From the NCBI GenBank assembly GCA_019246455.1, contig JAFAQJ010000277.1:1-17777 (forward strand): a DNA stretch of 17,777 bases, in the 5' to 3' direction. Origin of the DNA: Pseudolabrys sp. (GTDB taxonomy: Bacteria; Pseudomonadota; Alphaproteobacteria; Rhizobiales; Xanthobacteraceae). The notes below the pieces were generated by a model, which saw only the letters and a list, made by a program, of their open reading frames with translations, did not search any database and was not told where the DNA came from. Both the position numbers and the translations under genes were made by a program. Numbering within the stretch: position 1 is the stretch's first letter; each line of letters opens with the position of its first letter. Shown in pieces: positions 14,663 to 17,777 of the stretch.

Positions 14663-15253
14663 ATGGAAAGCGAGACGCTGGCCGCTTACGACAAAGATGC
14701 CGCGACCTATGCGCAGGACTGGGTGACCCAGCCGGCGCCCAACGACCTCTACGCGCTGCTCTCCCGGTTTTTCGTCCCGGGCGGCCGCACCGCCGATATT
14801 GGCTCCGGCAGCGGCCGCGAAGTGTCGTGGCTCAACCTCAACGGCTTTCCGGCCGTCGGTTACGACGCTTCCGAAGGTCTGCTGACGATCGCGCGGCGCT
14901 GGTTTCCAAAATACGATTTCCGCTTCGCCGCATTGCCAGCACTCGATGGCATCGCCGCCAACAGCTTCGACAACGTACTGTGCGAGACCGTCATCATGCA
15001 TCTACCCCGCGAAGCGATCGCGCCATCGATGCGACGGCTCCTCGACATCGCAAAGCCCGACGGCGTTCTTTATCTGAGCTGGCGCGTCACTAGAGATGCC
15101 GACCAGCGCGACAAGAACGGGCGCCTCTATTCGGCGTTCGACGTGGCATTGGCGCGCGATGCGCTTGGCGGCTGCGCCATTCTGCACGATGAAGAAAGCG
15201 TCAGCGTCTCTTCAGGCAAAGTCATTCACGTTATCGTGGCCCGCAAATCCTGA
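14663..15253 (+). CDS. SAM-dependent class I methyltransferase
   Basis: 196-aa Rossmann-fold methyltransferase. Motif I ADIGSGSGREV (44-54) binds SAM, and acidic D68 at the end of the second strand (YDAS) holds the ribose. A central FDNVLCETVIMHLP (102-115) fits motif IV and the post-motif loop of small-molecule (ubiE/Trm9-like) methyltransferases. The substrate cannot be told. It follows DUF1232 by 17 bp without a clear terminator and is convergent with the quinone oxidoreductase, with 12 bases between the stops. The ATG at 14663 leaves the usual YD..A..Y opening at the N-terminus. Short, complete, no oddities. Confidence 0.9.
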   Translation: MESETLAAYDKDAATYAQDWVTQPAPNDLYALLSRFFVPGGRTADIGSGSGREVSWLNLNGFPAVGYDASEGLLTIARRWFPKYDFRFAALPALDGIAANSFDNVLCETVIMHLPREAIAPSMRRLLDIAKPDGVLYLSWRVTRDADQRDKNGRLYSAFDVALARDALGGCAILHDEESVSVSSGKVIHVIVARKS

Positions 15254-15265
15254 CGATGATTTGCG

Positions 15266-16240
15266 TCACGGGTGAAGAATGATCTTCCCCATCACCTGAC
15301 GCGCGGCGATTTCTTTCAACGCCACGGCTGCGCCCTCGAGCGGATAGACCGCATGGACGTGCGATGACAGTTTACCGGCCGCGCACCAGTCGACGAGTTG
15401 TCGGGTGTTGGCGCGATGGCCCTCGAGGTCGCGCTGCACGAACGAACCCCAGAACACGCCGAGCACGTCGCAGCCTTTCAGCAGCATCAGGTTGAGCGGG
15501 ATCTTTGGAATCTCGCCGGCGGCGAAACCGACCACCAGGAAGCGGCCCTGCCACGCAATCGAGCGCAAGGCAGCTTCGGAATAGGTGCCTCCGACCGGAT
15601 CGTAAATCACATCGATGCCCTTGCCGCCGGTTTTCTGTCGCAACGCTTCTTTCAGGTCTTCCGTGCTGTAGTCGATGCCGTCATCGGCGCCGTGCTTTTT
15701 GGCGAACATGATCTTTTCGGCGGACGACGCGCAGGCGATCACGCGCGCGCCCATCAGCTTGCCGATTTCGATCGCGGCCAAGCCCGTTCCGCCCGACGCC
15801 CCAAGCACGGCCAGCGTTTCGCCGCTCTTGAGCCTGGCGCGATCCTTGAGCGCATGGAGTGTCGTGCCGTAGGTCACGCACAGGCCGGCGGCATGATCGA
15901 AATCGAGCTTCTCAGGGATCGCAATGAGCAGCTCGGCTTTGATCGCGACGCGCTGGCGTGCGGCGCCGTACCCGACATAGCCAAGCACACGGTCGCCGGG
16001 CTTCACCGAGATCACGCCCGGCCCCACACCCTCCACGACGCCGGCCAATTCGGCGGCCGGCGAAAACGGCAGTGTTGGTTTGGTCTGATATTTCCCTGCA
16101 ATGATCAAAGTGTCGAAGAAGTTGAGCGCGGCGGCGTGGACCTTCACCACGGCTTCGCCCGAACCGGCTGGCGGATCGGAAAGGTCGGCGACTTCGAGAT
16201 CGTCGGGGCCGCCAAGGCGGGTGCAGAGTAGGGCTTTCAT
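15266..16240 (-). CDS. NADPH:quinone oxidoreductase (zeta-crystallin-like medium-chain reductase)
   Basis: 324-aa zinc-independent medium-chain dehydrogenase/reductase of the quinone oxidoreductase type. The N-terminal GroES-like domain has ALNFFDTLIIAGKYQ (38-52), LPFSPAAELAGVVEGVG (57-73) and PGDRV (81-85). The nucleotide-binding domain has LGASGGTGLAA (146-156) followed by ACASSAEK (169-176), the last with a basic residue near where NADPH-preferring enzymes bind the phosphate. The zinc cysteines of alcohol dehydrogenases are absent. It ends in the QVMGKIIL segment common in this family. Full length. It is transcribed alone, divergent from the IalB gene across 136 bp. The physiological quinone or enone substrate is unknown. 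Confidence 0.95.
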   Translation of the reverse strand: MKALLCTRLGGPDDLEVADLSDPPAGSGEAVVKVHAAALNFFDTLIIAGKYQTKPTLPFSPAAELAGVVEGVGPGVISVKPGDRVLGYVGYGAARQRVAIKAELLIAIPEKLDFDHAAGLCVTYGTTLHALKDRARLKSGETLAVLGASGGTGLAAIEIGKLMGARVIACASSAEKIMFAKKHGADDGIDYSTEDLKEALRQKTGGKGIDVIYDPVGGTYSEAALRSIAWQGRFLVVGFAAGEIPKIPLNLMLLKGCDVLGVFWGSFVQRDLEGHRANTRQLVDWCAAGKLSSHVHAVYPLEGAAVALKEIAARQVMGKIILHP

Positions 16241-16376
16241 GGCGCGATCAGGTTCAAATTTTTGCCGGATTCATGCGGCGCTTCTAGCATGGTGAGGCGG
16301 GGAAAGACGGCCTCTCCTTGCTGAATTTGCCGACTAATGCGCTAGTATTCTCATGATTCCAGGACCGGGTAGGCCG

Positions 16377-17030
16377 ATGACCAAACGACTGACTCTTCGG
16401 ACCGTAATGGCATGCGTGGCGGCGCTCGTTTTTGTTTCGGCCGCGCAAGCGCAGACCGACAAGCCGGCCGCGGCGAAACCCGCGGCGCCGGCCGCACCCG
16501 CCGCGAAAAAACCGGAGCCGGCAAAGCCGGCCGCCGCGGCGCCGAAGCCTGCTGCTGCTCCGGCGGCCGCCGCCGCAGGTGGCGAGCAACCGGTCTTGCT
16601 TGGCCAGTTCGGCGACTGGGGCGCCTACAAGGCGACGCCGGGCGGCAAGACGGTGTGCTTCGCGCTCGCCAAGCCGTCGGCGGCGAGCACAGAGCCCGCC
16701 GGCCGTTCGCGCGATGCGTCGTACATGTTCGTTTCGACGCGTCCAGCCGAGAAGGTGAGGAACGAAGTGTCGGCAATCGTCGGTTACCCGCAGAAGGCGT
16801 CGACTGACGCGACCGCTACGATCGGCTCGTCGAGTTACGCGATGTACACGCAGAATGATGGCGCCTGGATCAAGAACGCCGCGGAGGAAGCGCAAATGGT
16901 CGACACCATGAAGAAGGGCGGCGATCTGGTGGTGCGTAGCGTATCCGGCCGCGGCACCAAGAGCACCGACACCTATTCGCTCAAGGGCTTGGCGGAAGCG
17001 CTCGACAAGGTCGCGCAGGAGTGTAAATAG
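16377..17030 (+). CDS. Invasion associated locus B (IalB) family exported protein
   Basis: 217-aa exported protein. A Sec signal peptide is followed by AQA then QTDK (cleavage near residue 25). Residues about 27-69 are an Ala/Pro/Lys low-complexity linker. The IalB domain runs from about residue 76: GQFGDWGAYKATPGGKTVCFAL, then a long beta-rich part, with Cys94 and the near-terminal Cys216 as a possible disulfide. IalB of Bartonella is linked to erythrocyte entry, but the family is widespread in free-living Rhizobiales with an unclear role, so virulence must not be inferred. The ATG at 16377 gives a normal-length signal peptide; an in-frame ATG at 16353 would add eight residues. A strong terminator follows. 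rlmN lies downstream, an arrangement I recognise from related genomes. Confidence 0.9.
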   Translation: MTKRLTLRTVMACVAALVFVSAAQAQTDKPAAAKPAAPAAPAAKKPEPAKPAAAAPKPAAAPAAAAAGGEQPVLLGQFGDWGAYKATPGGKTVCFALAKPSAASTEPAGRSRDASYMFVSTRPAEKVRNEVSAIVGYPQKASTDATATIGSSSYAMYTQNDGAWIKNAAEEAQMVDTMKKGGDLVVRSVSGRGTKSTDTYSLKGLAEALDKVAQECK

Positions 17031-17052
17031 CGCTCTCGCGCACTATATTTCG

Positions 17053-17082
17053 GTCCGGGCATGAGGCCCGGACTTTTTGTTT
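17053..17082 (+). terminator. Intrinsic terminator after the IalB gene
   Basis: Stem GTCCGGGC (17053-17060)/GCCCGGAC (17066-17073) with loop ATGAG, followed by TTTTTGTTT. A textbook terminator that ends only seven bases before the rlmN start codon. Confidence 0.92.
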
Positions 17083-17088
17083 GAAGCC

Positions 17089-17777
17089 ATGATGCCGACA
17101 GCCGATATCGCGCCGATCGAAAAGACGCCGCTCGAGCGCTACGTGCCGCCGAAGAAGCCGTCGCTGGTCGGCCTGTCGCGCGCGGTATGGTCCGACGCGC
17201 TGGCAGGATTTGGCGTGCCGGAGAACGCGCGCAAGATGCGCGTGCAGCAACTCTGGCACTGGATCTACGTGCGTGGTGTCACGGATTTCGACGCGATGAC
17301 CAGCGTCTCGAAGGAGCTGCGCGCGCAACTCGATCAGCATTTCACGCTGGCGCGGCCCGAGGTTGTGGCCGAGCAGGTTTCGGTCGACGGCACGCGCAAA
17401 TGGCTGTTGCGGCTGCCGGGCGAAGTCGAAGGCGAGCGCCCGCACGAAGTCGAGTGCGTCTACATCCCCGATGGCGACCGCGGCACGTTATGCGTGTCGA
17501 GCCAGGTCGGCTGCACGCTGAATTGCTCGTTCTGCCACACCGGTACGCAACGCCTGGTGCGCAACCTCACGTCCGGCGAGATCGTCGGGCAGGTAATGGT
17601 GGCGCGCGACAAACTCAACGATTGGACCGAACTTAATTCCGACGGCAGCAAAAGGCGTCTTGTCACCAACGTTGTGATGATGGGGATGGGGGAGCCGCTC
17701 TATAACCTCGACAATGTTCGCGACGCGCTGCTGATCGTGCAGGACGGCGACGGTATCGCGATCTCCAAGCGGCGCAT
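17089..17777 (+). CDS. rlmN: 23S rRNA (adenine(2503)-C2)-methyltransferase RlmN, 3' part cut by window
   Basis: Radical-SAM enzyme that methylates C2 of A2503 in 23S rRNA (and A37 of some tRNAs). The visible 229 codons start with ATG-ATG at 17089 and stay open to the edge. The radical-SAM cysteines are C142-x3-C146-x2-C149 in [25 protein letters not shown] (50-60) and LCVSSQVGC (134-142) are typical, and GMGEPLYN near 203 is the conserved SAM-binding GxGEP segment. The C-terminal catalytic cysteine lies beyond the window. No Shine-Dalgarno is obvious between the terminator's T-run and the ATG, so expression may depend on readthrough or an unusual start. Confidence 0.96.
   Translation, partial: MMPTADIAPIEKTPLERYVPPKKPSLVGLSRAVWSDALAGFGVPENARKMRVQQLWHWIYVRGVTDFDAMTSVSKELRAQLDQHFTLARPEVVAEQVSVDGTRKWLLRLPGEVEGERPHEVECVYIPDGDRGTLCVSSQVGCTLNCSFCHTGTQRLVRNLTSGEIVGQVMVARDKLNDWTELNSDGSKRRLVTNVVMMGMGEPLYNLDNVRDALLIVQDGDGIAISKRR

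Noticed and set aside
15398..16231. 277-codon plus-strand frame over the quinone oxidoreductase
   Set aside because: Antisense shadow of a complete, well recognised MDR-family gene.
16353..16376. Earlier in-frame ATG for the IalB gene
   Set aside because: It would put eight residues (IPGPGRP) ahead of a normal signal peptide; the later ATG gives the usual basic start. It cannot be fully excluded.

Overview
The window looks like chromosomal DNA of an alphaproteobacterium of the order Hyphomicrobiales (Rhizobiales), most like the Bradyrhizobium/Rhodopseudomonas/Pseudolabrys group. This rests on high GC with strong third-position GC, ABC importers of the nitrate/sulfonate/taurine type, a YggT-DUF167-FolD gene string, an invasion-associated-locus-B (IalB) gene directly upstream of rlmN, and a full consensus CtrA box. 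I saw no phage, transposon, CRISPR array or rRNA, and no gap without a gene exceeds 300 bases. The genus is inference from gene style, not from a search.

Region 1 (1-6430) is accessory-style transport and metabolism. A minus-strand operon reads: carboxymuconolactone-decarboxylase/AhpD-like protein, ABC ATPase, periplasmic binding protein, permease 2, permease 1. Permease 1 runs off the left edge. Most junctions overlap or are very tight (GTGA between the first two genes, TGATG between the permeases). Divergent from it, across 209 bp, are an MFS transporter of the DGYDL (aromatic/organic acid:H+ symporter-like) type and a short-chain dehydrogenase 7 bp behind it. The divergent interval holds a TATAAT box and two palindromes sharing a GCTCAAGC core, one on each side of the predicted promoter. 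The substrate is probably a small organic acid or aromatic compound, but it cannot be read from the sequence.

Region 2 (6524-9405) holds a class I glutamine amidotransferase, a convergent exported MetX-like alpha/beta hydrolase whose stop codon directly abuts it (TGATCA), and a divergent PEP mutase/isocitrate lyase superfamily enzyme without the KRCGH catalytic motif.

Region 3 (9410-17777) is mainly housekeeping. It contains tRNA-Ala(CGC) on the minus strand, with its own consensus promoter, terminator and an 8-bp leader/trailer inverted repeat. Next comes the yggT-DUF167-folD operon, then a GNAT acetyltransferase with a CtrA box, then the GTPase TypA/BipA with a leader hairpin and a clear terminator. 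A likely pterin carbinolamine dehydratase - DUF1232 - methyltransferase operon follows, then a zeta-crystallin-like quinone oxidoreductase, an IalB-family exported protein with a textbook terminator, and the 5' part of rlmN, cut by the right edge.

I found no wholly new multigene system that I can defend. The best leads are regulatory or structural: the twin palindromes at the ABC/MFS divergent promoter, the perfect 12-bp inverted repeat inside the dehydrogenase gene, the tRNA leader/trailer pairing, the CtrA box with a possibly leaderless GNAT mRNA, and the two-permease ABC operon led by a His-less AhpD-like protein.
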